DNA from: Myxococcales bacterium
Lineage (GTDB): Bacteria > Myxococcota_A > Polyangia > Polyangiales > Ga0077539
NCBI GenBank assembly: GCA_030652255.1
Contig: JAUSAZ010000012.1
Coordinates: 285,066 to 349,065 of the forward strand
Reading direction: 5' to 3'
Length of the DNA: 64,000 nt
Position 1 is the stretch's first letter; every line of letters starts with the position of its first letter. Below the pieces are notes generated by a model. That model was not told where the DNA came from, did not search any database, and saw only the letters and a list, made by a program, of their open reading frames with translations. Of this stretch, positions 34,546 through 44,049 are shown piece after piece. Both the position numbers and the translations under genes were made by a program.

Positions 34546-35621
34546 GGGGCCCTCCCGTGGCTCGCCCGCAGCAAGCCCGCCACCGCCGGGCCGATCTCCC
34601 CGAGCGGGAGCACCCGCCCCGCGGCCCCCAGGATCGCGGCCTCGCGCGGCATCCCGTAGACCACCGAGGTCGCCTCGTCCTGCGCGAAGGTGCTCCCGCC
34701 CGCGCGCCGCACCTCGAGCAGCCCCGCGGCCCCGTCGCGCCCCATCCCGGTCAGCAGGCACGCCACCACCGACGCGCCGTGCTCCGCCGCGAGCGACTCG
34801 AAGAGCGAGTCGATGGACGGCCGGCACGAGTGCCGCTCGGCCTCCGCCGTCAGCCGCAGCACGCCCCGGCGCACCACCGTGTGCACCCCGGCGGGCGCCA
34901 TGGTCACGCGCCCCGCGAGCGCGGCCACCCGGTCGCCGTCCCGGGCCTGCACCACCCGGTGGCCCGTCTGTCGCTCCAGCCACTCCGCGAAGGCCGCCCC
35001 GAAGGGCTCGTTGATGTGCAGCACGAAGAGCACCGGGCAGGGCAGCGGCCTCGGGAGCGCGCCGATGACCTGCACGAGCGCGCCCGGTCCACCCGTCGAG
35101 GCCCCGAGCGCCACCACGCGTCCCCCACTCCCCGCGGGGCGGGGCGCGACCTCGGGCTCCGCGAGCCCCGGGGCGCGGCTGTACCCGGGCAGCCGGGCGC
35201 GCGGGTGGGTGATCACCTTGATGCGCGCGACGAGCTTCACCGCGGCCACGAAGCGCCGCTCCCAGTCGTCGTCGATCTCGTCGCCGGTGGGCTTGTCGAG
35301 CACGTCGACGGCCCCCGCCGCGAGGGCGTCGTAGGTCTTGAAGAGGTCGCCCCGGTTGGTCGACGCCGACACGATGAGGATGGGCGTCGGGAAGTTGGCC
35401 ATGATCTGCTCGGTGGCCTCGACGCCGGTCATGTGCGGCAGGAGCATGTCGAGCGTGACCACGTCGGGCCGCAGGGCCCGGCAGAGCTCGACGCCCCGCA
35501 GGCCGTCCGCGGCCTCGCCCACCACCTCGATGCCCGGGTCGGCGGAGAGCACCTCCACGAGCCGCTTGCGGATGGTGAGGGAGTCTTCGACCACCAGTAC
35601 CCGGAGCCGCTGCGTCGTCAT
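34542..35621 (-). CDS. cheB: CheB-type protein-glutamate methylesterase (WspF-like)
   Basis: 359 residues, starting in the cheA stop (ATGA). An N-terminal receiver has Asp58 (VVTLDMLLPHMTG). A linker leads to a methylesterase domain with the catalytic triad Ser175 (VVALGASTGGP), His202 (VLHINEPFG) and Asp297 (LLTGMGRDGAAGL). CheB demethylates or deamidates the chemoreceptor and provides adaptation when phosphorylated by CheA. It corresponds to WspF by position after the CheA-REC gene. Confidence 0.95.
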   Translation of the reverse strand: MTTQRLRVLVVEDSLTIRKRLVEVLSADPGIEVVGEAADGLRGVELCRALRPDVVTLDMLLPHMTGVEATEQIMANFPTPILIVSASTNRGDLFKTYDALAAGAVDVLDKPTGDEIDDDWERRFVAAVKLVARIKVITHPRARLPGYSRAPGLAEPEVAPRPAGSGGRVVALGASTGGPGALVQVIGALPRPLPCPVLFVLHINEPFGAAFAEWLERQTGHRVVQARDGDRVAALAGRVTMAPAGVHTVVRRGVLRLTAEAERHSCRPSIDSLFESLAAEHGASVVACLLTGMGRDGAAGLLEVRRAGGSTFAQDEATSVVYGMPREAAILGAAGRVLPLGEIGPAVAGLLRASHGRAP

Positions 35622-37666
35622 CCGATGAGCCCCCTGATGCGCGCCACCAGCTCGGTCTGGTTGAACTCGCTCTTCTCGATGTGTCCCACGGCGCCCGCGG
35701 CGGCGCCCCGCGCCCGGTCTTCGGCCGAGGCGCGCGACGTCACCAGGATGGCCGGCACCGCCCGCAGCGTCGGCTCGGCGCGGGCGCGCTCGATGAACGT
35801 GAACCCGTCCATCCCCGGCATCTCCACGTCCACCAGGAAGAGCCCGTAGCTCCGCTCGCGCGCCTTCGCGAGGGCCTCCTCGCCGGACACCGCCACGTCG
35901 ACCTCGTAGCCCGCCGACTCCAGGATGCTCTGCTCCAGCATCCGCGTGGTGAGCGAGTCGTCCACCACCAGGATCGTCGGCCGCGCGCCCGACGCCGCCC
36001 CGAGGTCCCCCCCGCCCCGCGCCGCCGACGCCGACGCGCGGAGCCCCGCGGGGTCGACCACCACGCGGGCGCGGCCGGCGGCGTCGAGCCACACCCCGAG
36101 CACCGCCGGGTGCGGCGGCGCCAGCGCCGGCAGCGGCCGGAGCACCACGCTCTCGACCCCCACCAGCCGCTCGACGCCCACCGCCAGCAGGGCCCCGCCG
36201 GACTCCACCACCACCGCCGCGCACGCGCGCCCCGCGGCCCCCGGGGAGCGCCCCAGCACGCGCCCGAGCGGCACGAAGGGGATCGCCGCCCCGTCGAAGG
36301 TCACCGTCTCGCCTTCGGGCCCGCGGCTGAGCTCGCCCGGCAGGACCCGCAGCGTGCGCCGCGTCGCCGAGAGCGGGATCGCCACCACCTGTCCGGACGC
36401 CTCGACCACCAGCGAGTCGAGCGACGACGCCAGCACCGGCACGATGAGCTCGACGGTGGTCCCGCGGCCCCGCTCGGTGCGGAGCGCGACCTCGCCCCCG
36501 AGGCCCTCGGCCGTCGCGCGCACGAGGTCGAGCCCGACGCCCCGGCCCGCCAGCTCGGTGACCGCCGCCGACGTCGAGATGCCGCCGCCCAGCAGCAGCC
36601 GGCCGAGCTCGTCGGGCCCGAGCGCGCCCGCCTCGGAGCGTGGCATCCCGCGCCGCTCGGCCGCGGCCCGCACCGCCTCCAGGTCGACCCCGGCCCCGTC
36701 GTCCGTGCAGGCGAAGCACACCCTGCTCCCTCGCCGCGAGACCGTGACGGCGACGCGCCCCACCGGGGCCTTGCCCGCCGCGGCCCGCCCCGCGGCCGGC
36801 TCGATGCCATGCGCGACCGCGTTGCGCACCGCCTGCACCAGCGCCGGGCCGACCGCCGCGAGCACCCGGCCCTCCAGGCGCACCTCGCCCCCGGCGCCCT
36901 CGAAGGCGACCCGCCGGCCGAGGCCCGCCCCGGCGTCGCGCGCGGTGCGCTCCAGCGAGTGGAACAGCAGCGACGCGGGGAGCAGCCGCAGCCGCTCGGC
37001 GGACTCGCGCGCGTGGTGCACCTCCCGCTCGGCGCGCTCGATGTCCGCCCAGAGGTCGCGCTCCAGCGCGGCGACGGTCCCGCGGAGCTCGTCGACCAGG
37101 GCCCCCAGCTTCTGCGGCGCGCCCGGCGAAGCGAGGCCGCGCGGCGACGCCACCTGGTCGCCCAGGAGCTTCGCGAGGCTGCGGAGCCGCTCGAAGGGCA
37201 TCAGCGCCTGCCGCGCCCCCGCGAGCTGCGCGGTGGCCTCCGTGAGGCTCGCGAACAGGGCCTCGAGCGCGCCGTCGTCGGCCCGCAGCGCCGGGGCCCC
37301 GTCGTCCACCGCCGCTGCCCCCAGCGCCCCGGTGGGGGTCGCCGCCGCCGCCGGGGCGTCGAGCGCGCGCAGGCACGCGGCGACCCGATCGACCAGGGCG
37401 AGCAGCGCGTCGACGCGCCCGCGGTCGACCGACGCGCCCGCGTCGCGCACGGGCTCGAGCGCGTCCTCGATGGCGTGGGCGAGGTCGGCCACCTCGCGGA
37501 GCTTCACCACCCGCGCGGCGCCCTTCAGCGTGTGGGCGACGCGCAGCAGCCGGGCGACCGCGGCGGCCGGCTCGGTCCCCTTCTCGAGGTCGAGCACGCC
37601 CGCCCCGAGCTGCTCGAGCAGCTCACGGGCCTCGACGCGGAAGTACCTGTACGGGTCGCGCGCCAT
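35618..37666 (-). CDS. cheA: CheA-REC hybrid histidine kinase (WspE-like)
   Basis: 682 residues. Domains in order: Hpt with His45 (RVAHTLKGAAR), a linker and dimerisation region, HATPase (QAVRNAVAHGIE; DDGAGVDLE; GRGVGLDLV), CheW-like domain (about 420-540), and C-terminal receiver with Asp613 (LFLVDVEMPG). The fused receiver is the WspE/FrzE feature and means the phosphate can go to CheB and to the hybrid kinase downstream. The P2 domain is not evident. Its TGA overlaps the cheB ATG. Confidence 0.95.
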   Translation of the reverse strand: MARDPYRYFRVEARELLEQLGAGVLDLEKGTEPAAAVARLLRVAHTLKGAARVVKLREVADLAHAIEDALEPVRDAGASVDRGRVDALLALVDRVAACLRALDAPAAAATPTGALGAAAVDDGAPALRADDGALEALFASLTEATAQLAGARQALMPFERLRSLAKLLGDQVASPRGLASPGAPQKLGALVDELRGTVAALERDLWADIERAEREVHHARESAERLRLLPASLLFHSLERTARDAGAGLGRRVAFEGAGGEVRLEGRVLAAVGPALVQAVRNAVAHGIEPAAGRAAAGKAPVGRVAVTVSRRGSRVCFACTDDGAGVDLEAVRAAAERRGMPRSEAGALGPDELGRLLLGGGISTSAAVTELAGRGVGLDLVRATAEGLGGEVALRTERGRGTTVELIVPVLASSLDSLVVEASGQVVAIPLSATRRTLRVLPGELSRGPEGETVTFDGAAIPFVPLGRVLGRSPGAAGRACAAVVVESGGALLAVGVERLVGVESVVLRPLPALAPPHPAVLGVWLDAAGRARVVVDPAGLRASASAARGGGDLGAASGARPTILVVDDSLTTRMLEQSILESAGYEVDVAVSGEEALAKARERSYGLFLVDVEMPGMDGFTFIERARAEPTLRAVPAILVTSRASAEDRARGAAAGAVGHIEKSEFNQTELVARIRGLIG

Positions 37667-37669
37667 CCG

Positions 37670-39136
37670 TCACGCCGACCCCTGCGGCTGCACGACGCGC
37701 AGCAGGTCGCGCGCCAGCCCCGCGAGCTGCGCGGCGGTCTGCGCGGTCTGCGAGGTGCTCGCCTCGCTCTCGCGGCTGGCCTGCGCGACGTTGGTCGCCG
37801 CGACGCCCACCTGCTCGACGGCGCTCGCCTGCTGCTTGGTCGACAGCTCGATCTCCTTGGCCGCCTCCCGCGTGGTCGCCACCTGCGCGGCGATCTCCTT
37901 GAAGGCCGTCGCCACCTCGACGAACTGCCGCGTCCCCGCCTCGACGGTCTTCGACCCCGTCTCCGTGGTCATCACCGTGGTGTTCACCGCGCCGCGCACG
38001 TCGTCGATGAGCACGCGGATGTCCTTCGTCGACCCGGCCACCCGGTCGGCCAGCTTGCGTATCTCGTCGGCCACGACCGCGAAGCGCCTGCCCGACTCGC
38101 CCGCGCCCGCCGCCTCGATGGTCGCGTTGATCGCCAGGATGTTCGTCTGCTCGGCGAGCTCGGCCACGATGTCGAGCACCGACCCGATCTGCTGCGACTT
38201 GCGCCCGAGCTCCAGCATGTGGTGCACGATGGCGTCGACCTGCCGGCGCATCCCGAGCACGGACTCGTTGCCGCGCTCGACGGTCTTCTCCCCCGCGCGC
38301 GCCGCCGAGGCCGTCTGCTCGGCGATCGCCGCCACCCGCTGGGCGCTCTCGGCGATCTGCCGCGACGTCGCCATGAGCTCGCTGATGGTCGTGGTGATCT
38401 CGCTCATCGCGGTCGCCTGCTCGCGCGCCCCGGCCGCCTGCTGCGTCGCCGCGGACTGGAGCTCGGACGACGAGCTCTGCATCTTCTGCGCGGTGCCCCC
38501 GAGCTGCTCGGCGAGCGAGCGCGACAGCAGCCACGCCGCCACCATCACCAGGGCCGAACCCGCCACGCTCGCCCAGAGGATCACCGACTTCGCCGTGGTG
38601 GCGCTCGCCTCCGCCGCGGCGCGGCGGCGGTCGAGGAGCAGCTCCTCCTCGCGGTCCATCTCCGCCACGATGCGGCGCACGTCGTCCATGTAGCGCTGGC
38701 CCTCGCCGGCCTGCATGGCGCGCGTCGACGCCTCCGGGCCCGCGGTGCGGCGGACCTCGATGTTGCGCTGGAGGCTCCCCAGCCGGCCGTCGAGCGGCCG
38801 CCGGAGGGCCTCGATGCGCCGCTGCTGCGAGGGGTTGTCCGCGGTGAGGCGACGCAGCTCGGACAGCGTGCGCTCGACCGCCGGCAGCGCGCTCCGGTAG
38901 GGTTCGAGGTAGCTCTCGTCGCCCGTGAGGATGTACCCGCGCTGCCCCGTCTCGGCGTCCCGGACGAGCGAGCCGAGGTCCGCGAGGTCCTTGCGCACCT
39001 GGTAGGTGTGGGCCACGTCGCGGTCGTTCTCGATCAGCTGGTGGGTGCTGCGATACCCCAGCGTCGAGGTCACGAGCAGCACCCCGATGGCGATGGCGAA
39101 CCCCGCCGCGAGCTTCCTGCCGAAGGTCCAATCCAT
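37670..39136 (-). CDS. Methyl-accepting chemotaxis protein with CHASE3-like sensor (WspA-like)
   Basis: 488 residues. TM1 (about 8-27), a periplasmic CHASE3-like helical sensor (about 30-185; [20 protein letters not shown] and [12 protein letters not shown]) and TM2 (about 187-207). I see no standard HAMP; the helical region after TM2 runs into the signalling hairpin. The conserved tip is intact ([33 protein letters not shown]). It is the only receptor in the operon and is probably its main input. The stop is 3 bp from cheA. Confidence 0.93.
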   Translation of the reverse strand: MDWTFGRKLAAGFAIAIGVLLVTSTLGYRSTHQLIENDRDVAHTYQVRKDLADLGSLVRDAETGQRGYILTGDESYLEPYRSALPAVERTLSELRRLTADNPSQQRRIEALRRPLDGRLGSLQRNIEVRRTAGPEASTRAMQAGEGQRYMDDVRRIVAEMDREEELLLDRRRAAAEASATTAKSVILWASVAGSALVMVAAWLLSRSLAEQLGGTAQKMQSSSSELQSAATQQAAGAREQATAMSEITTTISELMATSRQIAESAQRVAAIAEQTASAARAGEKTVERGNESVLGMRRQVDAIVHHMLELGRKSQQIGSVLDIVAELAEQTNILAINATIEAAGAGESGRRFAVVADEIRKLADRVAGSTKDIRVLIDDVRGAVNTTVMTTETGSKTVEAGTRQFVEVATAFKEIAAQVATTREAAKEIELSTKQQASAVEQVGVAATNVAQASRESEASTSQTAQTAAQLAGLARDLLRVVQPQGSA

Positions 39137-39141
39137 GGGCT

Positions 39142-39678
39142 TCAAGGCTCCTCTCCGGGCGGGCGCGCGCGCCGCCCGATCGCGTCGACGACCGACGCCA
39201 CGTGGACCAGCGGGCGCAGCGCGCCGCCGACGATGACACCGCCCCGCACGAGCGCGCCGGCCCGGGCGCCCGGAGGGGCCGCCACGAGGTGCTCCGGCCC
39301 GACGAGGGCGTGGGCCTCGAAGCGCTCGAACGCGAGGGCGACGAGCGAGGGCGCGCGCGCGAGCACGGCCCACCGCGGCGCCGCCCCCGGGGGCGCGCCG
39401 AAGAGCTCGCCCAGGTCGTAGACGGGCACCGGCACGCCGCGGAACACCGCGAGCCCCAGCAGCGCCCGCGCCACGCCGGCGACATACGGCGACACCGTCA
39501 GGTCGCGGTGCAGCGCGACGACCTCCGCCGCGCGGAAGGCGTAGGGGTCGTCGCAGATGCGCACCGCCAGCACGCTCTCGGGCGCCGCGCCCCCCGCCGC
39601 CGGGGCCTCCGCGAAGGACCGGTCGAAGGCCCGGCGCAGCTCCGCCGCCCGGTCGTCGGCGCGCGCCTCGTCGCTCAC
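39142..39678 (-). CDS. cheW: CheW-like coupling protein (second, WspD-like)
   Basis: 178 residues from a GTG overlapping the cheR stop (GTGA). The beta-rich CheW fold is seen in [33 protein letters not shown] and the tail [13 protein letters not shown] 40-residue Ala/Arg/Glu-rich N-terminal extension precedes it. Couples the receptor to CheA. Wsp operons also carry two CheW genes flanking cheR. Confidence 0.9.
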   Translation of the reverse strand: MSDEARADDRAAELRRAFDRSFAEAPAAGGAAPESVLAVRICDDPYAFRAAEVVALHRDLTVSPYVAGVARALLGLAVFRGVPVPVYDLGELFGAPPGAAPRWAVLARAPSLVALAFERFEAHALVGPEHLVAAPPGARAGALVRGGVIVGGALRPLVHVASVVDAIGRRARPPGEEP

Positions 39679-41174
39679 GCCGCCCCCCCGAGCCGCGCGA
39701 GCTCCGAGCGGCAGAGGGCGATGAGCCCGTCGCGGGTGAAGCCCCCGCCGAAGAGCGCCAGCCGCCCGTCGTCCTCGCGGGCCAGCAGCCCGAGGGCCTG
39801 CTCGAGGTCCCGCGCCGCGGCCGAGCGCTCGCCCGCGCGGCGCCCCATGAGCCCGAGGTGCAGCCGCGGCATCGCGAAGGTCGGGTCGAGGTGGGCGGCC
39901 ACGAGGTCGTGCTCCATCGCCCCGCGGAGGTCGCCCACGTGCTCGCGGCAGAGCGCCATCACGTGCCGCGCCCCCGCGCCGCGCTCGTCGAGGGCGAGGA
40001 TCTCCCGGCACAGCGCCTCCGCCTCCGCGGGCCGCCCGACGTGGGTGAGCAGCACCGCCCGCAGCAGCCGCGCGTCGGGGCCGTGCGCCGCCTCCGGGGC
40101 GAGCGCGTCCAGCGCGTCGAGGGCCTCGGCGTAGCGCTCGCGCTCGAGCAGCGCGACGACCGGCCGCAGGTCGAGCTCCGCGGGCGCGTCGCCCCGCGCC
40201 GTGACCCCCGGCGGGTCGCTCAAGGCCTGGATGCGCTCGCTCGCGCCGCGGATCGCCTCGAACCACCCTCCGTCGGCCGCCAGCGGCGAGGCCCGCCACG
40301 GAAGCGGCGGGAGCAGCGCCTCGGCGCGGCGCTCGGGCTCGGCGCCGCCCCGGCGCTGGTAGAAGAAGGTCCCGAACGCGCTCCGCAGGAGGTAGTCGTC
40401 CGTGAGGCCGCGGAGGCTCTCCGCGTGGCCGAGGAAGAGGTAGGCCCCGGGCGCGAGCGAGGCCGTGATGCGCGCGAGCGCCTCCCGCGCGCGCTCGGGC
40501 GAGAAGTACATGAGCACGTTGCGGCAGAAGATGACGTCGTAGAGCTCGGGCGCCCAGAGCGAGGGCTCCTCCGCGGCGAGGTTGCGCTCCTCGAAGCTCA
40601 CCATGGCCCTGATCGAGGGGTCGAGCACCGCGTCGCGCCCCTCCTCGGCGAACCACCGCCGGCGCATGGCCTCCGGCGCCTCGCGCAGCGCCCACGCGGA
40701 GTACCGCGCCCGCCGCGCGCGCTCGAGCATGGCGCGGTTGAGGTCGACCCCGCGGATCGCCGGCCCCGCATCCACGCCGTGCTCCCGCAGCAGGATCGCG
40801 AGCGTGTACGGCTCCTCGCCGGACGCGCATCCCGCCGAGAGGATGCGCAGGTCGCGCGGCCCCGCCCGCGCCCGCAGCCGCTCGGGGAGCGCGACCCCGA
40901 CGAAGGCCCGGAGCTGCTCGGCGTGGCGGAAGAAGTACGTCTCGCAGATGGTCAGCTCCTGCGTCACCTCGCGCCACTCCGGGTGCGCGGCGCCGCGGGC
41001 GACGAGGTCGCGCACGTACGCCCCCGGGGCCAGGCCGCGCGCCCGGGCGCGGCGCCCGAGCGTCTCGGAGAGCTCCCCGGTGCGCACCTCCGCGAGCTCG
41101 AGCCCGAGCGCCCGCTCGACCGCGCCGCGGAAGGCCTCGACGTCGGCGGGGTCGGGCGCCATCGCCTCGCTCAC
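39675..41174 (-). CDS. cheR: CheR methyltransferase with C-terminal TPR region (WspC-like)
   Basis: 499 residues, GTG start at 41174 overlapping the previous cheW stop; an alternative ATG lies at 41162. The N-terminal helical CheR domain and the SAM-binding methyltransferase core ([42 protein letters not shown]) are followed from about residue 300 by a TPR-like helical region ([32 protein letters not shown]), the mark of WspC-type CheR. Methylates receptor glutamates. Overlaps next gene. Confidence 0.93.
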   Translation of the reverse strand: MSEAMAPDPADVEAFRGAVERALGLELAEVRTGELSETLGRRARARGLAPGAYVRDLVARGAAHPEWREVTQELTICETYFFRHAEQLRAFVGVALPERLRARAGPRDLRILSAGCASGEEPYTLAILLREHGVDAGPAIRGVDLNRAMLERARRARYSAWALREAPEAMRRRWFAEEGRDAVLDPSIRAMVSFEERNLAAEEPSLWAPELYDVIFCRNVLMYFSPERAREALARITASLAPGAYLFLGHAESLRGLTDDYLLRSAFGTFFYQRRGGAEPERRAEALLPPLPWRASPLAADGGWFEAIRGASERIQALSDPPGVTARGDAPAELDLRPVVALLERERYAEALDALDALAPEAAHGPDARLLRAVLLTHVGRPAEAEALCREILALDERGAGARHVMALCREHVGDLRGAMEHDLVAAHLDPTFAMPRLHLGLMGRRAGERSAAARDLEQALGLLAREDDGRLALFGGGFTRDGLIALCRSELARLGGAA

Positions 41175-41659
41175 CGCCCCGCGCGCGAGAGCGCCTCGAG
41201 CGCCGCCTCGGGCACCAGCCGCGCGCCGCGGATCACCACCAGCAGCTCGCCGTCGAGGGCGGCGAGCGCGGCGATGGGCCCCGCCGCGTCCTCCACCAGG
41301 GGCGGCAGCGCCTCCAGCGCCGCGGCGTCGAGCGCCCGCACGCCGAGCACCGCGTCGACCGCGAGCGCGACCCGCCGCCCGCCCGCCGCGACCACGACGA
41401 AGCGTCCCCACGGCGCGGCGGCCGTGGCGCCCAGCAGGCGCCCGAGGTCGACCACCGGCGTGGGCGCGCCGCGGATGAGCGCGAGCCCCGCGACGAAGTC
41501 CGGCACCCCCACCACGAGCTCCACCGGGAGCGGCCGCATCGTCTCGATGACGTGCCCGACAGGCAGCGCGCAGCGCCGGCCGCCCGCGGTGCACACGAGG
41601 CTGGCGGAGGTCGGCACGCCCGCCCGCCCCGACTCCACGGCCCTCCCTCCGACGCCCAT
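41171..41659 (-). CDS. cheW: CheW-like coupling protein (first, WspB-like)
   Basis: 162 residues, ATG 41659, first gene of the chemosensory operon. The CheW fold is indicated by ASLVCTAGGRRCALPVGHV, GAPTPVVDLGRLLG and the C-terminal LDGELLVVIRGARLV. Start is fixed by fold; longer ORF adds an Arg-rich leader overlapping the divergent promoter region. Everything through the hybrid kinase at 32563 reads in the same direction with 4-bp overlaps or gaps of 3-5 bp, so it is one transcript. Confidence 0.9.
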   Translation of the reverse strand: MGVGGRAVESGRAGVPTSASLVCTAGGRRCALPVGHVIETMRPLPVELVVGVPDFVAGLALIRGAPTPVVDLGRLLGATAAAPWGRFVVVAAGGRRVALAVDAVLGVRALDAAALEALPPLVEDAAGPIAALAALDGELLVVIRGARLVPEAALEALSRAGR

Positions 41660-41715
41660 GAGCCCCCGATGCTGCCGTCGCCCGACCCGGGCCGTCAACC
41701 GACACGAAAGGCTTG

Positions 41716-41751
41716 ATCGGGTGCGCTTTTCACGCCGCAGAGTCACCCGAT
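41716..41751. promoter_or_regulatory. 8-bp inverted repeat in divergent promoter of the chemosensory operon
   Basis: ATCGGGTG (41716-41723) and CACCCGAT (41744-41751) are inverted copies separated by 20 bp, about 28 bp centre to centre, within the divergent region between cheW and the coiled-coil lipoprotein. The right arm is immediately followed by a TTGACA-like -35 for the plus-strand gene. Could be a regulator site; not proven. Confidence 0.4.
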
Positions 41752-41818
41752 TGACACCCCGCGGCGAGCGCGGCCATTGCACCCCCACGGCGAACCCGTT
41801 ACCCATTCCCGTAAACCG

Positions 41819-42223
41819 ATGCTCCTCCCTCGCGCCCTGCTGCTCACGCTCCTCTCGTACGCCTGCACCCGCCGCAGCTCCGGGGACGACGCGCCGCCCG
41901 CCCCGAGCCCCACCGTCGCCCCGGCGCCGACGCCCGCCCTCGTCCCCGCGGTGCAGATGCAGCCGGTGGCCGCGCCCGCGCCCGCGCCCGGGGTGGACGT
42001 CACGGCGCTCCAGCAGCGCGTGCAGATGGTCGAGCAGCGCACCGCCGCGCTCGAGCAGCAGGTCGCGGGGCTCCAGCAGGCGCAGGCCAACACGCAGCAG
42101 GAGCTCGCCACCACGCAGCTCCAGCTACGGCAGACCCAGGCCCAGGTCGCGGGGATGCAGAGCCAGGCCCGGGGCGCGCGCCGCCGCATGCAGGACATGA
42201 TGCAGGGCCAGCAGGGGGACTGA
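41819..42223 (+). CDS. Short coiled-coil lipoprotein-like protein
   Basis: 134 residues, ATG 41819. Hydrophobic N-terminus (MLLPRALLLTLLSYAC) ends in a weak lipobox. A Pro/Ala-rich linker leads to a Gln-rich coiled coil (about 60-120; LQQRVQMVEQRTAALEQQVA, LQLRQTQAQVAGMQSQ) like that of Braun-type or Lpp-like cell-wall-spanning proteins. Ends in a QQGD tail. Diverges from the chemosensory operon. Function not known. Confidence 0.75.
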   Translation: MLLPRALLLTLLSYACTRRSSGDDAPPAPSPTVAPAPTPALVPAVQMQPVAAPAPAPGVDVTALQQRVQMVEQRTAALEQQVAGLQQAQANTQQELATTQLQLRQTQAQVAGMQSQARGARRRMQDMMQGQQGD

Positions 42224-42336
42224 CCGCCACCCCCGCCACCCCCGCCGCCACCCCCGCCGCCACCCGCCGCCACCTCCGCGACGCTTGTCCTCGCGATGAT
42301 TTCGCGCGGCACGCCGCGTGGTGTGGGGCCTCGGCC

Positions 42337-43032
42337 ATGTCCACCCCCGCTGCCAATGACAACCAGTCCCCTCGCCCCGCCCGCCCACTGCCCCGACGCC
42401 GGCGCCTCGCCCTCGACGCCCTGAGCGACGCGGAGGTGCTGCGCCTCGCCCTCGGCCGCGGCCGCGGGGGCCTCTCCTCCGCCGCCCTCGGGCGCCACCT
42501 GCTCGCCACCCACGGCGGGCTGCGGGGCGTGCTGCGCGCGGGCCCCGGCTCGCTCGCGCAGGACGTGGGCCCGCACCTCGCGACGCGCCTGCTCGCGGCC
42601 TGGGAGCTCGCCCACCGCGCCCGCTGCGCGCCGCCGCCGCGGCGGATGCCCTTCACCTCCAGCCGCGACATCGTCCGCGGGTGGTCGGCGCGCATGGTCG
42701 ACCTGCCCGACGAGTGCGTCGTCGCCCTCGTGCTCGACGTGAAGCAGCGCCTCGTCGCCGAGCGGGTGCTCGCCAACGGCACCCCCGCGGGCGTCGCGCT
42801 CGGGGTGCGGGAGGTCTTCGCGCTCGCCGTCCGCGAGGGCGGCGCGTCGATGGTGCTGGTGCACAACCACCCCTCCGGCGACCCGACGCCGAGCCCCGAG
42901 GACGCGGAGTTCACCCGCCGCGTGGCGGAGGTCGGCGCCGCCATCGAGCTGCCGCTGCTCGACCACGTCATCCTCGGCCGCGACGGGGCCTTCTCCTTCC
43001 TCGACGCGGGGCTCTTGAAGTCCAGCGGATGA
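42337..43032 (+). CDS. radC: RadC-like JAB-domain protein
   Basis: 231 residues from ATG 42337. The MPN/JAB metal-binding signature MVLVHNHPSGDPTPSPEDAE is intact, with a following DHVILGRDG and SFLDAGLL tail. N-terminal helical part (LSDAEVLRLALG) matches RadC-type proteins. RadC-like proteins are JAMM-type; DNA-repair role is historic and doubtful. A CCGCCACC-rich low-complexity stretch lies between this gene and the lipoprotein upstream. Confidence 0.9.
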   Translation: MSTPAANDNQSPRPARPLPRRRRLALDALSDAEVLRLALGRGRGGLSSAALGRHLLATHGGLRGVLRAGPGSLAQDVGPHLATRLLAAWELAHRARCAPPPRRMPFTSSRDIVRGWSARMVDLPDECVVALVLDVKQRLVAERVLANGTPAGVALGVREVFALAVREGGASMVLVHNHPSGDPTPSPEDAEFTRRVAEVGAAIELPLLDHVILGRDGAFSFLDAGLLKSSG

Positions 43033-43093
43033 GGGGGTAGAGGGTCGCCCGGAAGAACGCCGGGTGCCGCGGGATGAGCTCGCACCGCACCGC

Positions 43094-43122
43094 TTGACAC
43101 GGCGCCCGCCGCGTGTTTGTTT
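43094..43122 (+). promoter_or_regulatory. Putative sigma-70-type promoter upstream of rpmH
   Basis: TTGACA at 43094-43099 is followed 17 bp later by TTGTTT at 43117-43122, an acceptable -10 in a GC-rich genome. A GAGGAG ribosome binding site lies before the GTG of rpmH at 43149. Would drive the ribosomal/RNase P cluster. Confidence 0.45.
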
Positions 43123-43148
43123 CCGCGGCCCGTTCGAGGAGTACTATC

Positions 43149-43298
43149 GTGAAGCGCACCTATCAACCGAGCCGCGTCCACCGCACCCGCACCCACGGCT
43201 TCCGCGCCCGGATGGCGACCGCGGGGGGCCGCACCGTCCTCAAGAACCGCCGCGCCAAGGGCCGCAAGCGCCTGTCGATCACCAACTACAAGAAGTAG
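43149..43298 (+). CDS. rpmH: 50S ribosomal protein L34
   Basis: 49 residues with the full L34 pattern: (M)[18 protein letters not shown], the [16 protein letters not shown] core. GTG start, preceded by GAGGAG. First gene of the rpmH-rnpA-yidD-yidC-jag block, one of the most conserved bacterial gene orders. Confidence 0.97.
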   Translation: MKRTYQPSRVHRTRTHGFRARMATAGGRTVLKNRRAKGRKRLSITNYKK

Positions 43299-43313
43299 TC
43301 CCCGGCCCCGGCG

Positions 43314-43338
43314 GGCGCACCACCCCGGTGGGCGCCCT
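43314..43338 (+). terminator. GC-rich stem-loop between rpmH and rnpA
   Basis: GGGCGC and GCGCCC arms with additional pairing (ACC/GGT, two-base bulge) form a stable hairpin just after rpmH. It is followed by a C run, not T, so it could attenuate or stabilise the transcript rather than terminate. Low certainty. Confidence 0.3.
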
Positions 43339-43384
43339 CCCCCCCCGCACCTTCGCACCCAACAGCCCTCCCAAGACCACTCTC

Positions 43385-43792
43385 ATGAGCGCGGGCTTCG
43401 ACAAGTCCCGGCGCATCCTGCGGCGCGACGAGTTTCTCGCCACGCAGAAGGGCGGCCGTCGGCTGCACGCCCCGCACCTCGTGGTCATCGTGCGGGAGCG
43501 CGGCGACGGAGCCCCCGCGCGGCTGGGCCTCGTCACCAGCAAGAAGACCGGAAACGCCGTGCGGCGAAACCGCCTGCGGCGCGTGCTGCGGGAGGTGTTC
43601 CGGCTGCACCCGGAGCTGTTCCCGGTGGGCTGCGAGGTGGTGGTCATCGCCCGAGAAGCGTGCCCCGCGCTTGCATTTGCAGAAGCGTGTGCGGAGATTC
43701 GCGCGGCCTTCGCCCGACGCCGCGGCGGTGATCGCACCCCCAAGGCCTCGGCGCCCTCCAACCCGCCCCGCGCGGGAGGTGCCGCGACGTGA
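43385..43792 (+). CDS. rnpA: Ribonuclease P protein component
   Basis: 135 residues, ATG 43385. RnpA hallmarks: [20 protein letters not shown] and the RNA-contacting [15 protein letters not shown]. It helps RNase P RNA mature tRNAs. A C-terminal Arg/Pro extension follows the fold. The last codon overlaps yidD (GTGA). Confidence 0.95.
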   Translation: MSAGFDKSRRILRRDEFLATQKGGRRLHAPHLVVIVRERGDGAPARLGLVTSKKTGNAVRRNRLRRVLREVFRLHPELFPVGCEVVVIAREACPALAFAEACAEIRAAFARRRGGDRTPKASAPSNPPRAGGAAT

Positions 43793-44049
43793 TCCGCTCC
43801 CTCTTGCTCCTGCTCCTGCGCGTGTACCGCGCGACGCTCTCGCCCCTCCTCGGCAACGTCTGCCGCTTCGAGCCCTCGTGCTCGCGCTACGCCACCGCGT
43901 GCATCGACCGCTTCGGCGCGGCGCGCGGCTCGTGGCTGGCGGCGCGGCGCCTCGTGAAGTGCCACCCGTTCCACCCTGGCGGCTATGATCCCCCGCCGCA
44001 ACTCCCCTGCCACTGCGACGCCCAGCCGTCGCCGGACGGTCGTCGATGA
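43789..44049 (+). CDS. yidD: Membrane protein insertion efficiency factor YidD
   Basis: 86 residues, GTG start overlapping the rnpA stop. YidD signature: [29 protein letters not shown], then [15 protein letters not shown] membrane-associated helper for YidC insertion. The yidC start overlaps its stop codon (ATGA). Confidence 0.96.
   Translation: MIRSLLLLLLRVYRATLSPLLGNVCRFEPSCSRYATACIDRFGAARGSWLAARRLVKCHPFHPGGYDPPPQLPCHCDAQPSPDGRR

Noticed and set aside
42224..42336. CCGCCACC-rich stretch as a regulatory repeat
   Set aside because: Simple low-complexity sequence of GC-rich DNA, with no dyad symmetry or conserved unit length.
43033..43148. Chromosome origin next to rpmH
   Set aside because: No DnaA boxes, no AT-rich unwinding region and no dnaA or dnaN gene in the window.
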